From positions 1-33,645 of the forward strand of contig CAJQOP010000039.1 in the NCBI GenBank assembly GCA_905479945.1: a stretch of 33,645 nucleotides of DNA, written 5' to 3'. The stretch's first letter is position 1, and each line of letters opens with the position of its first letter. Of the stretch, positions 9,766-19,489 are shown piece by piece. The notes below the pieces were generated by a model, which worked only from the letters and a program-made list of their open reading frames with translations, did no database searches and was not told the DNA's origin. Made by a program: the position numbers and the translations under genes. This stretch comes from an uncultured Glaciecola sp. (GTDB lineage Bacteria > Pseudomonadota > Gammaproteobacteria > Enterobacterales > Alteromonadaceae).

Positions 9766-10264
9766 TTTTGTCCTTTGACTCTAGTGCTAATAAATACGTT
9801 TTACGCGGCAACCCACCTGCGTATCCAGTGAGTTTGCCGTTACTGCCTATAATACGATGACACGGAATAACAATAGGGATAGGATTTTTGCCATTCGCCG
9901 CGCCCACTGCCCTGCATGCTTTTTTGTTGCCAATAGCCAAAGCTATATCAAGGTAACTTGCTGTTTCGCCAAAAGGAATTTTTAACAGAGCCTGCCAAAC
10001 TTGTTGTTGAAATTCAGTGCCATCTGGCTGCAAGGGTAAATCAAAGTCGGTGCGTTTGCCTGCAATGTATTCGCTTAATTGCTGGGCTGCAAGCTTTGAA
10101 ACGGAATTTTCGTTGGTATCGCAAAAATTGTCTGCAAAATCGATAGCTTTAACTGATTTGTCGGTCGCAAATATGCTTAACCAGCCATGTGGTGTGGCCA
10201 CTACGCTCTTATTCAAATGCGCGTACTGAGGATATCCGCCCGACGGTAATTTGATTTTTTGCAT
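9743..10264 (-). CDS. ogt: Methylated-DNA--[protein]-cysteine S-methyltransferase
   Basis: A suicide enzyme that moves the methyl group from O6-methylguanine or O4-methylthymine to its own cysteine. At 173 aa it has the usual Ogt length. The active site reads IPCHRIIG with Cys at residue 135, preceded by FGETASYLDIA and the RAVGAANGKNP helix-turn-helix/arginine-finger region. It starts 4 nt after the end of the AlkA-type gene and overlaps the EamA gene, so the three are co-transcribed. It lacks the Ada N-terminal domain, which is fused to the glycosylase upstream. Confidence 0.95.
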   Translation of the reverse strand: MQKIKLPSGGYPQYAHLNKSVVATPHGWLSIFATDKSVKAIDFADNFCDTNENSVSKLAAQQLSEYIAGKRTDFDLPLQPDGTEFQQQVWQALLKIPFGETASYLDIALAIGNKKACRAVGAANGKNPIPIVIPCHRIIGSNGKLTGYAGGLPRKTYLLALESKDKIENFTLN

Positions 10265-10268
10265 GACT

Positions 10269-11681
10269 CTATAAATCCCATAAGTTAAGAGTTAAGTAGC
10301 TTCGCCATGGTGCCGCTGTATCAGCATCAATATTAACTTGTTGCTCTGCCAATTTTTTTAGCTTATTTTTTACAACTAAGTCGGTCGCTAAAAAAACATC
10401 TGGATTGTCGCTATGCCGCATATTCACATAGTTAACAGTCCACGTACCAATACCCTTTATAGTTAGCCATTCTGCAATACTTGCATTTGGCCTTTGTGTC
10501 ATGAATTCCGCAAAGGCTTTAAGTGTGGCTTTGCGTGCATTTGGCATTTTAAGAAAAGATAAATCGGCTCCTGCAACCCGCGCAGGACTCACAAAGGCAA
10601 TTAAATCATCTGGGTTTGCTCTTTTCGCAAGCGTGTTTTGTAAGAGGTTAAGTTGCCCTATAGCCGCTTTAACTGTTACTTGCTGGCCAACAATTGCTCT
10701 GCAACCAGCTTCAAACCGGTCGTTAATTCCTGGTAAGCGAATGCCGCTTCTTAGCATTGATTCCGGCATCCCGGATTGTTTCAATGAAGATGCAATGGCA
10801 TGTGGATCGCAACTCAAGTCCAGCATTTTTTTGACCACGCCAATACTGCCCTTTAACACGCTCAAATCACTTAGTAAGAACCTGACTTCAAATCGATTCT
10901 GCTCAGCTTGATGCAAAGCCTTAAACAGCACATTTTGGCCCCCAACTTTAATGACCTTGCTAATGCTACTGTCATCAACGAATTCATTTGAGTGGATCTC
11001 TCTTAGTTTGAAAAAAGCTTGTATATGCGACCATTGGTATGGCGGGCGGTAGGACAAATAAACGATAATCTCGCTGCCTTCATTGCCCCCTTTTAAACTG
11101 TTAGCTCGGCGTATCTGGCTTGGTGTTAGTCCTGTATTCGCTTTCATATGGTGCTGTAAGGGTTTGGCCGCATTAAAACCGCAAGCATGAGCAACTTGCT
11201 CGATAGGCAAGGTTGATTCATGCAGCAATTGCTTAGCAAATAATAGCCTATTCAATAGTTGATATCGTTTTGGCGATATTTGTAAGTGCTGTTCGAATAA
11301 TCTATTGAAATAACGAGTACTAATACCCAGTTTTTCGGATATTTCGGCGATATTTAAAGACAGACGAGAGCTCAATAACTTCACCCCTCTTTCTACCGTC
11401 GTTTCTACACCTTTCCATGCAAAAGAACCCGGCGCACTATCAGGGCGGCACATCAAGCATGGTCTAAAACCTTGATCCATCGCCTGTATTGCTGAAGCGT
11501 AATAATCAACATTCTTCTCAAGCGGCATACGCGCTCTGCAAATGGGGCGACAAAAAATACCAGTAGTTTTTACCGCAACGAAAAATAGCCCATCAAATCG
11601 AGGATCTCTCGCTATGCGTGCCCTTTGTATCGTTGCTATTGGTAAATTCATTGTTGGATTTGTCTGTGCTATTAACAACAT
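10269..11681 (-). CDS. alkA: Ada-N/AraC/AlkA fusion: DNA-3-methyladenine glycosylase 2
   Basis: A fused regulator and repair enzyme of 470 aa. Residues about 18-95 form the Ada methyl-phosphotriester domain with four zinc cysteines: C44 and C48 (GIFCRPICRAR), C75 and C78 (CLMCRPD). Residues about 98-195 form an AraC-type double helix-turn-helix. Residues about 205-470 form an AlkA glycosylase with the HhH motif KGIGTWTVNY (409-418) and the catalytic Asp at 434 (VFLATDLV). It should sense methylated DNA through the first cysteine, activate its own operon and excise alkylated bases. The ogt gene follows 4 nt downstream. No clear ribosome-binding site precedes either M1 or M11, so the start is uncertain by ten codons. 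Confidence 0.93.
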   Translation of the reverse strand: MLLIAQTNPTMNLPIATIQRARIARDPRFDGLFFVAVKTTGIFCRPICRARMPLEKNVDYYASAIQAMDQGFRPCLMCRPDSAPGSFAWKGVETTVERGVKLLSSRLSLNIAEISEKLGISTRYFNRLFEQHLQISPKRYQLLNRLLFAKQLLHESTLPIEQVAHACGFNAAKPLQHHMKANTGLTPSQIRRANSLKGGNEGSEIIVYLSYRPPYQWSHIQAFFKLREIHSNEFVDDSSISKVIKVGGQNVLFKALHQAEQNRFEVRFLLSDLSVLKGSIGVVKKMLDLSCDPHAIASSLKQSGMPESMLRSGIRLPGINDRFEAGCRAIVGQQVTVKAAIGQLNLLQNTLAKRANPDDLIAFVSPARVAGADLSFLKMPNARKATLKAFAEFMTQRPNASIAEWLTIKGIGTWTVNYVNMRHSDNPDVFLATDLVVKNKLKKLAEQQVNIDADTAAPWRSYLTLNLWDL

Positions 11682-11850
11682 TTCATTATTGTAACTAGAA
11701 ATTAAATTAAAACACGTTGTTTTCGGAACAAGTCAACGAGGACAGCAATAAACGCTTTGTCTATTCCTTCTATACTCTTGATATTAGACGCTGCTATTAT
11801 ATGTATATTAGCCCTACCATAGGCATTGTTCACTAAACCGAGACTCTTTA

Positions 11851-13116
11851 ATGACCAGCCCACTTGCAACCACAATTGCTCTACCAAATGGCACTGTACT
11901 TCCAAATCGTCTGTGCAAAAGTGCGATGACAGAAGGCCTAGCTGACAAGTTTGACCTACCCACTCCTGAACTTATCCAACTTTATAAAACCTGGTCACAA
12001 GGCGGCACAGGTCTGCATATCACAGGCAATGTGATGGTCGATCGGCGCTATCTCGAGCGCGCAGGAAACGTTGTATTAGAGGACGACAAAAACCTAGACT
12101 TATATCGAACTTGGGCCAAACAAGGCACAGTCGGCGCTAATCACTTGTGGGTGCAGCTTAATCATCCCGGCCGTCAATGCCCAAAAATGGTATGCAAAAC
12201 GCCTTTATCACCTTCAGATGTGCAGCTGGCAATGCTAGGGAATTTTGGCAAACCAAGAGCTATGGATGAAACTGATATAGAAGAGGTAATTACACGTTTC
12301 ACTACATCAGCTAAACTGGTGAAAGAAGCTGGATTTACAGGTGTACAAATACATTGCGCCCACGGCTACTTACTTAGTCAGTTTCTATCACCTAAAATTA
12401 ATCAGCGCCAGGATCAATGGGGTGGCTCGCTAGAAAATAGAGCGCGCATTATTCGCCGAATTATAAAAGGTGTGCGCGACGCAGTGGGTGATGACTTCCC
12501 AATCGGTGTGAAGCTCAACTCAGCAGATTTTCAAAAAGGTGGCTTCAGCCTGGACGATTGCATAACAGTAGCGAGTTGGTTAGGTGAAGATGGCGTTGAT
12601 TTACTAGAAATATCAGGCGGAACCTATGAACAATTAAGCTTGATAGGGGTTGAGCCTACCGAGGTGCGAGAAAGCACACGCAAACGTGAAGCTTACTTTA
12701 TCGAATATGCAGAGCGTATCAAGCGTTCCGCAAACATACCCGTCATGATCACTGGAGGCTTTCGCAGCCGCGACGTTATGGAGAGAGCTATAGAAAGTGG
12801 CGAGGTAGATGTTATTGGTCTCGCTAGGCCTCTGTGCACTGAACCTGATTGCTCAGCAAAGCTTATTCAACAGTCGATTCAGAGTATCGATTGTTATGAG
12901 GATAAATTAGTTATGGGCACTGGTTTCTGGGGGAATAATAGTTCTTCAAACTTAATAAAAGCCATTAATAGTTTTGGTCAAGTAGGTTTTTATTACTGGC
13001 AGATTATTAGACTATCCAAAGGTTTAGCGCCTGAGCCTCAGTTAGGAACATTCAGGGCCTTTTTGAAGCACATGACAAATGACTTTAGTTTGAATATAAA
13101 AAGGAAGTTTCGTTGA
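11851..13116 (+). CDS. NADH:flavin oxidoreductase, Old Yellow Enzyme family
   Basis: An FMN-dependent TIM-barrel oxidoreductase of 421 aa, a family that typically reduces activated C=C bonds. Visible family motifs are PNRLCKSAMTEGLAD near the N-terminus, NHPGRQ (104-109), the substrate-binding HCAHGYLLSQFLSP (168-181, two His), WGGSLENR (190-197) and ITGGFRSRD with VIGLARPL for phosphate binding. There is no C-terminal Fe-S or pyridine-nucleotide domain, so it is a single-domain OYE rather than a dienoyl-CoA reductase type. It is alone on its strand, divergent from the repair operon across a 169-bp gap. Physiological substrate unknown. Confidence 0.92.
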   Translation: MTSPLATTIALPNGTVLPNRLCKSAMTEGLADKFDLPTPELIQLYKTWSQGGTGLHITGNVMVDRRYLERAGNVVLEDDKNLDLYRTWAKQGTVGANHLWVQLNHPGRQCPKMVCKTPLSPSDVQLAMLGNFGKPRAMDETDIEEVITRFTTSAKLVKEAGFTGVQIHCAHGYLLSQFLSPKINQRQDQWGGSLENRARIIRRIIKGVRDAVGDDFPIGVKLNSADFQKGGFSLDDCITVASWLGEDGVDLLEISGGTYEQLSLIGVEPTEVRESTRKREAYFIEYAERIKRSANIPVMITGGFRSRDVMERAIESGEVDVIGLARPLCTEPDCSAKLIQQSIQSIDCYEDKLVMGTGFWGNNSSSNLIKAINSFGQVGFYYWQIIRLSKGLAPEPQLGTFRAFLKHMTNDFSLNIKRKFR

Positions 13117-13231
13117 ACATAAACAGTTAGCACTATTTGACTAAACGTCGAAGATAACTAGATCTTTGAAGGAACCAAAATTAGCGTATACTTTGATAAA
13201 AGGTAATATCGTTAAAATTTAGGTGAAAAAT

Positions 13232-14683
13232 ATGCACGGACCGATGGGTGAATCTACGTACACTAAATCTGTTTCTAATATAGTTAAGTACATACATAGC
13301 AATACGATACTAAAAGATTCCCTTTTCGAGCAAGCGCAACTCTACTTTGAAGCTTCTGATGAGAAAAATGAAAACAATATTAATCTGCAGAGCGATATAG
13401 AAAGTTTACAAAGTTCTTTGCAAACCGCTGATAAAAAAGACAAAGAAAAACTGCTCAAAAAGCTAAACGAGAGCAAGCAAGGATTGAAGAAGGACGAAGC
13501 CTCTCAGGAAGAAGAACGTAAAATTCGATTAAATAAAGTTTTGGAAATGTGCGCTAAATTGCTAGTACTCTGTGAGGCAGAGAACTGGGAAAAAACTCAA
13601 GTAAACAGTGCAAAGCTGCTTGGTACTTTGCAACTGCTCTCTCCTGGCGAAGGCGCAAAGCTTGCCCAACAAAATCAAAAATTAAAACCCGCTTACAAGG
13701 CAGTCGTTGCCCTAAGATTACTAGACAAATTACTAATAGATGAACATATCAGCAACCAATATATAAACGAACATTACCGAGAAAACCTCCGATATCCAGA
13801 ACAAGAGGGAGACGAGACCCTTTTCCAACGTGATGTGGCTATTCCTGTGATAATAGCGGCAGTGTTTCAGGATGTGGGATTATTACACCCCAAAGCGCAG
13901 CTTATATTAAAGGGCAAGGATGGAAGCCTAGATGAGTTTCGGGTACTAGATAAGGACGATAGACTAAGTCTACTTAAATTAAATCATGCATATACTCTAG
14001 ACTATATTACTCATGGTTTGGGTATGGAGCGATATGTCGGGAATTCGAAACCTGAGAGAACTGCATTCGACCTAAATGAACAAAAACGCTTAGACTTTAC
14101 ACGGACGCTTTTGGCAAGTGCCCTTAAACCTAAATCAGGAGTGAGAAATTTAATTAAAGTCCCACAAATTTATGCTTCTGTTATTTTCTCTTCGAAACAA
14201 AGTTACAATTTCATGGATTTACCAAAAGCTGGCCTACTTATTATGAAAGCCGCTAAACACGCTGCTATTAGCCAGGTTGCGGCTGATACATTACTAGCTA
14301 TTGTCGGACATTTTCCACAGGGCTATGGTATTACTTATATCCCAAAAGACGATGACAACAAGAACTTGGATCGCTACGAATATGCCATAGTCACTGGACT
14401 CAACCCGGAAGATCCCTTTGTACCAATATGCCGAGTAGCGACGCGTAATTTGGCTTTCATCCCCGGTGGCGCGATGATTTCCGTGCATAAGGAAAGTAAT
14501 CTGTACTTTTCTGCAGCCAAAAAGAAGTTAGAAAAAATCAATCCCGATCGCTTGGAAGAGATACTGCGCGAACTGGCCTCGAACTTTGAAGAACGAAAAG
14601 ATGTGGAATTAATACCCAGCTATTGGAACCCTTATAGTTTTTTTGGCTTCATAAAGATGCAAAACTTGTGGAAGAAAGATTGA
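13232..14683 (+). CDS. Protein of unknown function with possible decayed HD-type region
   Basis: I do not recognise a named family. ATG at 13232 is preferred because AGGTGA lies about 6 nt upstream; a GTG at 13223 would add three residues. The product is 483 aa, soluble, with no signal peptide or membrane helix. Residues about 45-105 are highly charged and probably coiled coil. The segment IIAAVFQDVGLLHPKAQLIL (about 207-226) resembles the HD motif of HD-GYP phosphodiesterases with His-Asp changed to Gln-Asp. GHFPQGYGITYIPK (about 359-372) sits where a GYP-type motif might be. The C-terminal block (DRYEYAIVTGLNPEDPF, VATRNLAFIPGG) looks strongly conserved in type. HD ancestry is a weak inference. 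No operon partners. Confidence 0.8.
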   Translation: MHGPMGESTYTKSVSNIVKYIHSNTILKDSLFEQAQLYFEASDEKNENNINLQSDIESLQSSLQTADKKDKEKLLKKLNESKQGLKKDEASQEEERKIRLNKVLEMCAKLLVLCEAENWEKTQVNSAKLLGTLQLLSPGEGAKLAQQNQKLKPAYKAVVALRLLDKLLIDEHISNQYINEHYRENLRYPEQEGDETLFQRDVAIPVIIAAVFQDVGLLHPKAQLILKGKDGSLDEFRVLDKDDRLSLLKLNHAYTLDYITHGLGMERYVGNSKPERTAFDLNEQKRLDFTRTLLASALKPKSGVRNLIKVPQIYASVIFSSKQSYNFMDLPKAGLLIMKAAKHAAISQVAADTLLAIVGHFPQGYGITYIPKDDDNKNLDRYEYAIVTGLNPEDPFVPICRVATRNLAFIPGGAMISVHKESNLYFSAAKKKLEKINPDRLEEILRELASNFEERKDVELIPSYWNPYSFFGFIKMQNLWKKD

Positions 14684-14851
14684 GTAGTAATCTAGCGAAT
14701 GATGGTAAAATAGTAGCAACACCATTAGCCAATTTTGTCACATCTCAATGTATTTAATACTAACAAGAATGCTCTATTATTGAACTTAAGTTGAACTAAT
14801 AGGCCTAATTAGCTGATAATAACAATTCATTAATAAAAAAAGCGATATCAC

Positions 14852-16024
14852 TTGCCACTCTTAAAGACTTCTTTTCTCCCACTAGCCTTTTTTGTTTCGC
14901 TTTTTATGAGCATTCCTATGTCTGTTTCAGCGGCGAATTGGGTTGATGAGTACACCAAAGAAATAAAGGCGTCAGCTAAGAAAAAGAAACTACCTGGCTT
15001 TGCTTTCGTCATGGTTGCACCTAACCAGCCTACTCGTTTTGAATTTTTTGGGAAAACAGAAAAGAAAGGCAGTCCAATTGATAAAGAAACTGTCTTTAGA
15101 CTAGCTTCGGTTTCCAAAACATTTACTGCCGTATTCATGGCTCAGCAAGTCAAAGCAAATAAGCTGAAATGGCAAAACTCGCTGCAGGACTTATTGCCAG
15201 ATTATAAGTTCGACAACTACAAAGATACGCCCATTTTGTTGCAGCATATTATTGGTCAATCAACCGGATTCATTCCAAATGCGTACGACAATTTAATTGA
15301 AGCCAACTACAAATTACCGCGTGTTTTACAACATTTAGAAAAACTAGATTCCTTGTGTAAACCCGGCATCTGTTATACCTACCAAAATACATTCTTCGGC
15401 GTGCTTGAAGAATATTATCGATTACAAAAAACCACTTTCGCAGACGAAATTACGAAAAACATTATTACACCATTAAAGATGCCAACCGCTAGCGTTGGCA
15501 AAAAAGCACTCATGGCATCAAAGGAATGGGCCAAACCACATGCAGCAATTGATAAGAATAAATGGGTAAGCGTTCGCGTCAAAGACAACTATTACAAGTA
15601 TTCACCTGCAGCTGGGATCAATGCAAGTGCCGCTGACATGGAAATTTGGCTGAAGGCAATGTTGCTAGAATACCCCGACATCGTTGACAAAGAGATGATC
15701 GACTCACTCACTGAACCCAGAGTCAAAACTAAGCGCGAAATGTATCGCCGAGAATGGCGCAAGCAGCTTAAAGACGCACATTACGGTTTAGGCTGGCGCA
15801 TATACAATATGGACGATGTTGAAATTATGTATCATGGTGGCTGGGTACAAGGTTATCGCGCGGATATCGCCTTCTCACCAGAACTAGGCGTCGGCTATGC
15901 GCTATTAATGAACGCCGAATCAAACCTGATCAACGAAGTTACTGCAACATTCTGGAAGCAGCAAATCAAAGCCTACCGATCCATCGCTAAGCTTCTGAAG
16001 AAACAGGATAAGCCTAGCCCTTAA
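14852..16024 (+). CDS. Exported serine hydrolase, beta-lactamase/PBP-like family
   Basis: A 390-aa secreted or periplasmic serine hydrolase of the class C beta-lactamase-like group. A signal peptide covers residues 1-28 (LPLAFFVSLFMSIPMSVSA, cleavage after SVSA). The catalytic triad of motifs is intact: SVSK at 86-89, YQN at 177-179 and HGG at 328-330, with YGLGW just before the last. The start is TTG, chosen because it gives the full signal peptide; the next ATG would remove the basic N-region. Members act as esterases, D-amino acid peptidases or carboxypeptidases; resistance function should not be assumed. It converges on speA with a 16-bp gap. Confidence 0.9.
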   Translation: MPLLKTSFLPLAFFVSLFMSIPMSVSAANWVDEYTKEIKASAKKKKLPGFAFVMVAPNQPTRFEFFGKTEKKGSPIDKETVFRLASVSKTFTAVFMAQQVKANKLKWQNSLQDLLPDYKFDNYKDTPILLQHIIGQSTGFIPNAYDNLIEANYKLPRVLQHLEKLDSLCKPGICYTYQNTFFGVLEEYYRLQKTTFADEITKNIITPLKMPTASVGKKALMASKEWAKPHAAIDKNKWVSVRVKDNYYKYSPAAGINASAADMEIWLKAMLLEYPDIVDKEMIDSLTEPRVKTKREMYRREWRKQLKDAHYGLGWRIYNMDDVEIMYHGGWVQGYRADIAFSPELGVGYALLMNAESNLINEVTATFWKQQIKAYRSIAKLLKKQDKPSP

Positions 16025-16040
16025 AAAGCGTCAGCTACAA

Positions 16041-17963
16041 TTAGGTTTTGAGGTAGGTGTAGCCTTTCAAGCAGTTTTCATAAAAATCTGTCCACTTCAC
16101 ACCTTCACGCGGAGGTATCTGACCATTGGCCACCTGCTTATCTATTTGACGCTTAACATCTATCGCCATTGCACTTGGGTGATACTGCATAATCGACAAT
16201 ACATCCTGCACAGATGAGCCTGCAACAACCTCTTCAATATAGAAGTCTTCGGGGTCGTCGTCATGGCTAAAAATATGCACTTCATTTAAACGTCCAAACA
16301 AATTATGCATATCGCCCATTACGTCCTGATATGCACCCGTAAGAAATAAGCCTAGATAAGCCTTTTTACCCGGTTCAAGAGAACGAATTGGCATAATATT
16401 TTGCACTTGGCGATCAATAACAAATTTATCAATTTTACCGTCGCTATCACAAGTAATATCAACCAATGAGCAATTCATATCAGGCTCTTTGTCCATTCCA
16501 GTTAAGGGTGCGACAGGAAGCAATTGATCAATAGCCCAAGTATCCGCAGCCGACTGAAAAATAGAGAAGTTGCACAAGTATTGCGACGACAAAGAAAAGT
16601 CCAAATGCTGCAAGCCTTCAGGCACAAACTCAACGTCTTTATACAAGAGTTGTAGTCGACGCATGATTTGCCAATACAAGGTTTCAATTTTGCCGAGCTC
16701 TTCTAAAGAAACAACGCGCAGCTTAAATGCACTCACCGCTTGTTCTTTCCATTCAGAAGCATCGTTGTAGACTTCTTGCAAGTTTTGCTCTGGCGTTAAG
16801 CAGTTAAGCAGCTCACGCATATTTTTCAACAAAACGTGCTCATTTTCGCACATAGAAGTATCTAGCATTGCTCCATCGGCTTTGATTTCGCCAACAATTT
16901 CAGTTACTACACAACTATGATGCGCGGTAATAGCTCGTCCACTTTCTGTTACCAAGTTAGGATGTGGAACACCCTCTAAATCACAAACTTCTTTCATGCC
17001 GTAAACGACATCAGCAACATATTCATTCAGACTATAATTACGCGAAGAGTCATTGGTCGATTTACTGCCATCGTAATCAATACCGAGCCCACCACCAACG
17101 TCAACGTACTCTAGCGGGAAGCCCATTTTGTGAAGCTCAGTATAAATTCGTGCACTTTCATTAACAGCATCTTTTATGGCACGAATATCAGTCAATTGAC
17201 TACCAATATGAAAATGCAAAAGTTTGAGCGTATGAGCCATACCCTCTTCTTCAAGATAGCGAGCAGCATTAATGATTTCAGGAATGGTTAAGCCAAACTT
17301 GGCTCTGTCGCCACTTGACGCTTGCCATTTGCCTTTGCCAAGCGCTGTCATTTTTGAACGCAAACCTATAATAGGTTCGATATTGAGTTCTTTAGCAATC
17401 TTAACTAATAGTAGTAACTCGGAGAATTTTTCAATCACCACAACGACTTTGCGGCCCAGTTTGCGACCCATTAAAGACAAGCGAATAAATTCTTCATCCT
17501 TATAACCATTGAGGATTGTTAGTGAATTAGGATTCGTATTGTAAGCCAGAACTGCAAGAAGTTCCGACTTTGAACCCGCCTCTAAACCATAATCATATGG
17601 TGCACCTGCATCTACAATTTCTTCAACAACTTCACGCATTTGGTTTACTTTGATCGGGTAAACACCGTTATATTTGCCTGAATAATTTGCTTCAGCTATT
17701 ACCTTATTAAAGCACTCGTTAATACCAACAACTTGCGAGCGCAGAATATCGTGGAAACGAATAACAACAGGGAATTGTATGCCTTCTTGGGAAATTTCTT
17801 GCACCACAGAATTAAAATCGATGCGCATATCTTCATTTTTTGGATCGGGCAAAATATGAATATTACCATTAGCGCCTATTTTAAAATAACCGCCTCCCCA
17901 ACTAGACACGCCATAAATGCGCTCAGCTTCCTCAATTGACCACTCAACCTTACTCATTGGCAT
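16041..17963 (-). CDS. speA: Biosynthetic arginine decarboxylase
   Basis: A PLP-dependent enzyme converting arginine to agmatine, the entry to putrescine synthesis. It has 640 aa, close to E. coli SpeA (658). An alanine-racemase-like barrel carries the PLP lysine in YPIKVNQ (K105) and the phosphate-binding LLHFHIGSQ and DVGGGLGIDYDG motifs. The C-terminal domain has the conserved DITCDSDGKID with the active-site Cys, followed by GAYQDVMGDMHNLFGR. A GGGGACG Shine-Dalgarno precedes the ATG. It is monocistronic, with a 278-bp leader shared divergently with the receiver-GGDEF gene. speB is not in the window. Confidence 0.97.
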   Translation of the reverse strand: MPMSKVEWSIEEAERIYGVSSWGGGYFKIGANGNIHILPDPKNEDMRIDFNSVVQEISQEGIQFPVVIRFHDILRSQVVGINECFNKVIAEANYSGKYNGVYPIKVNQMREVVEEIVDAGAPYDYGLEAGSKSELLAVLAYNTNPNSLTILNGYKDEEFIRLSLMGRKLGRKVVVVIEKFSELLLLVKIAKELNIEPIIGLRSKMTALGKGKWQASSGDRAKFGLTIPEIINAARYLEEEGMAHTLKLLHFHIGSQLTDIRAIKDAVNESARIYTELHKMGFPLEYVDVGGGLGIDYDGSKSTNDSSRNYSLNEYVADVVYGMKEVCDLEGVPHPNLVTESGRAITAHHSCVVTEIVGEIKADGAMLDTSMCENEHVLLKNMRELLNCLTPEQNLQEVYNDASEWKEQAVSAFKLRVVSLEELGKIETLYWQIMRRLQLLYKDVEFVPEGLQHLDFSLSSQYLCNFSIFQSAADTWAIDQLLPVAPLTGMDKEPDMNCSLVDITCDSDGKIDKFVIDRQVQNIMPIRSLEPGKKAYLGLFLTGAYQDVMGDMHNLFGRLNEVHIFSHDDDPEDFYIEEVVAGSSVQDVLSIMQYHPSAMAIDVKRQIDKQVANGQIPPREGVKWTDFYENCLKGYTYLKT

Positions 17964-18241
17964 AACAACGTCCCCGCATCAAAAGGATAAAAAATATAAC
18001 GAATTCCTCCACTCAAACATAAGCAGGCCGCGTATTATAATGAAGTTTACTTGCGTTACTAATTGTTTTATCTTTTTTACACTTTTTTTGTTATGTTGTA
18101 ATGATCCTTAAATGTTATTAAAATGTAAAAATATAGCAATTAAGTAATCATCACGTAATAGCGATATGCCAATACCAGCAAGTTGGCGTTATCTGAAGTA
18201 ATTATTTGGCCTAGCATACTAACATCAGTCTGAGTACAAAA

Positions 18242-19189
18242 ATGGGCAGTGCATTATATAGCGATGACGCAATCGAAGAAACTATCTACAGAGTGCTGAT
18301 AATTGATGATAGTGAAATTGAACTTAAGTTATACATGAATGGCTTAGGGCAAGATTTTGATGTTTCATTTTCACCAAACGCACAAACAGCTTGGGAGCTG
18401 CTCAATAGCGTTCCTTTACCAGACGCGATTATCCTTGATATTCTGATGCCAAATGAAGATGGATTGCAGCTATGTAACCGCATTAAAGAAACCCAGTTTA
18501 TTCAAGACGTACCGATAATTTTCGTTTCATCTTTGACGGATCCCGCGGCTAAATCTCAAGCGTTCGAAGCAGGTGGTGCGGATTTTGTTGCCAAACCGCC
18601 AATCATGTCAGAACTTATTGCACGCTTAAAAAGGCATGTTGCGCTATACCGTAAAACGAAAAAATTAGAATCACTAATTTTTATTGACCCACTAACCCAC
18701 CTGCCAAATGCATCAAAATTTCAAGAAGTCTTGGGCATAGAATGGTCTAGGTGCGCCCGGTATTGGCACCACATTACTTTACTGATGGTCCGCGTCGAAA
18801 ATTTAGACCAAATCAGGGACACCGAGGGTAACGACAAGTATTTTTCAACCATTGCCGCTGTTGCTGAAGGCTTAGCTTCCGCAGGAAATCGTCCGGGCGA
18901 CTTCGTTGCGACCTTAAGCAATGACAAGTTTGCAGTTTTGCTATCCGATTGCGGCCATGAAGGCGCTGCTCTCAAAGCGCAACAGATTATGAGCAAGTTT
19001 GAAAACGGTGAATTGGCTAATACAGGCGCGCCCTTGAGCTGCACTGTTGGTTTCGCCGTAGCAGCGCCCGCTAGCGGTGAATCTTCAGGAGTCCTTTTCC
19101 GCTCGGTTGAAAATGTAATGCTGGAGTCGCAACAACGTGGTACTGGCAAAATATACCCTGTGAACGGCGTTATCGGCATCGACGAATAA
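18242..19189 (+). CDS. Response regulator with degenerate GGDEF output domain
   Basis: A 315-aa cytoplasmic signalling protein. The receiver domain (about 16-135) is intact: acidic pair D22/D23, phospho-acceptor D66 (ILDILMPNEDG), S96 and K118. A GGDEF-like domain (about 145-310) begins with the canonical DPLTHLPN, but the signature is SNDKF (226-230), so cyclase activity is doubtful. It may act as a c-di-GMP or protein-binding output instead. No sensor kinase is adjacent. The ribosome-binding site is weak (GAG). Confidence 0.9.
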   Translation: MGSALYSDDAIEETIYRVLIIDDSEIELKLYMNGLGQDFDVSFSPNAQTAWELLNSVPLPDAIILDILMPNEDGLQLCNRIKETQFIQDVPIIFVSSLTDPAAKSQAFEAGGADFVAKPPIMSELIARLKRHVALYRKTKKLESLIFIDPLTHLPNASKFQEVLGIEWSRCARYWHHITLLMVRVENLDQIRDTEGNDKYFSTIAAVAEGLASAGNRPGDFVATLSNDKFAVLLSDCGHEGAALKAQQIMSKFENGELANTGAPLSCTVGFAVAAPASGESSGVLFRSVENVMLESQQRGTGKIYPVNGVIGIDE

Positions 19190-19489
19190 ACTAACTCTGC
19201 CGGTTTTTAACTACTTTCAACTACTTTTAAAATTGACTCTGACCCTCTTTTAATTCTCTATGTTGGAGCATCAATCATTTAGTCTGTCATTTCATCATAT
19301 TCACCGAACCTTATTAATACCTGTCTCGTCTTAATATAGGGAAGATAGGAATGAACAGCACTAGGAATGGCTCAATAATTATGACGCATGCAGAAATAGT
19401 GCTTTTGGTCTTGTCAGCCCAGAGATAAGCACAGAAATCGACGCTGCACCGAGCTAGAGTGGCATTAAAAAAAATACTGGAGAATGAAA
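19190..19489. other. Non-coding gap of about 300 bases
   Basis: No convincing gene on either strand. It holds a short direct repeat (AACTACTTT near 19210-19226) and a GACTCTGACCC-like stretch near 19233. The distal part up to 19489 is presumably the leader of the DUF6768 gene. I see no clear terminator after the response-regulator gene. Confidence 0.4.

Noticed and set aside
11702..11905. Minus-strand open frame of 67 codons
   Set aside because: It overlaps the start of the Old Yellow Enzyme gene, has no family features, and lies in the shared promoter gap.
19228..19255. GACTCTGACCC stretch resembling sequence beside REP-associated transposases
   Set aside because: Only a short similarity from memory, with no transposase, hairpins or second copy nearby.
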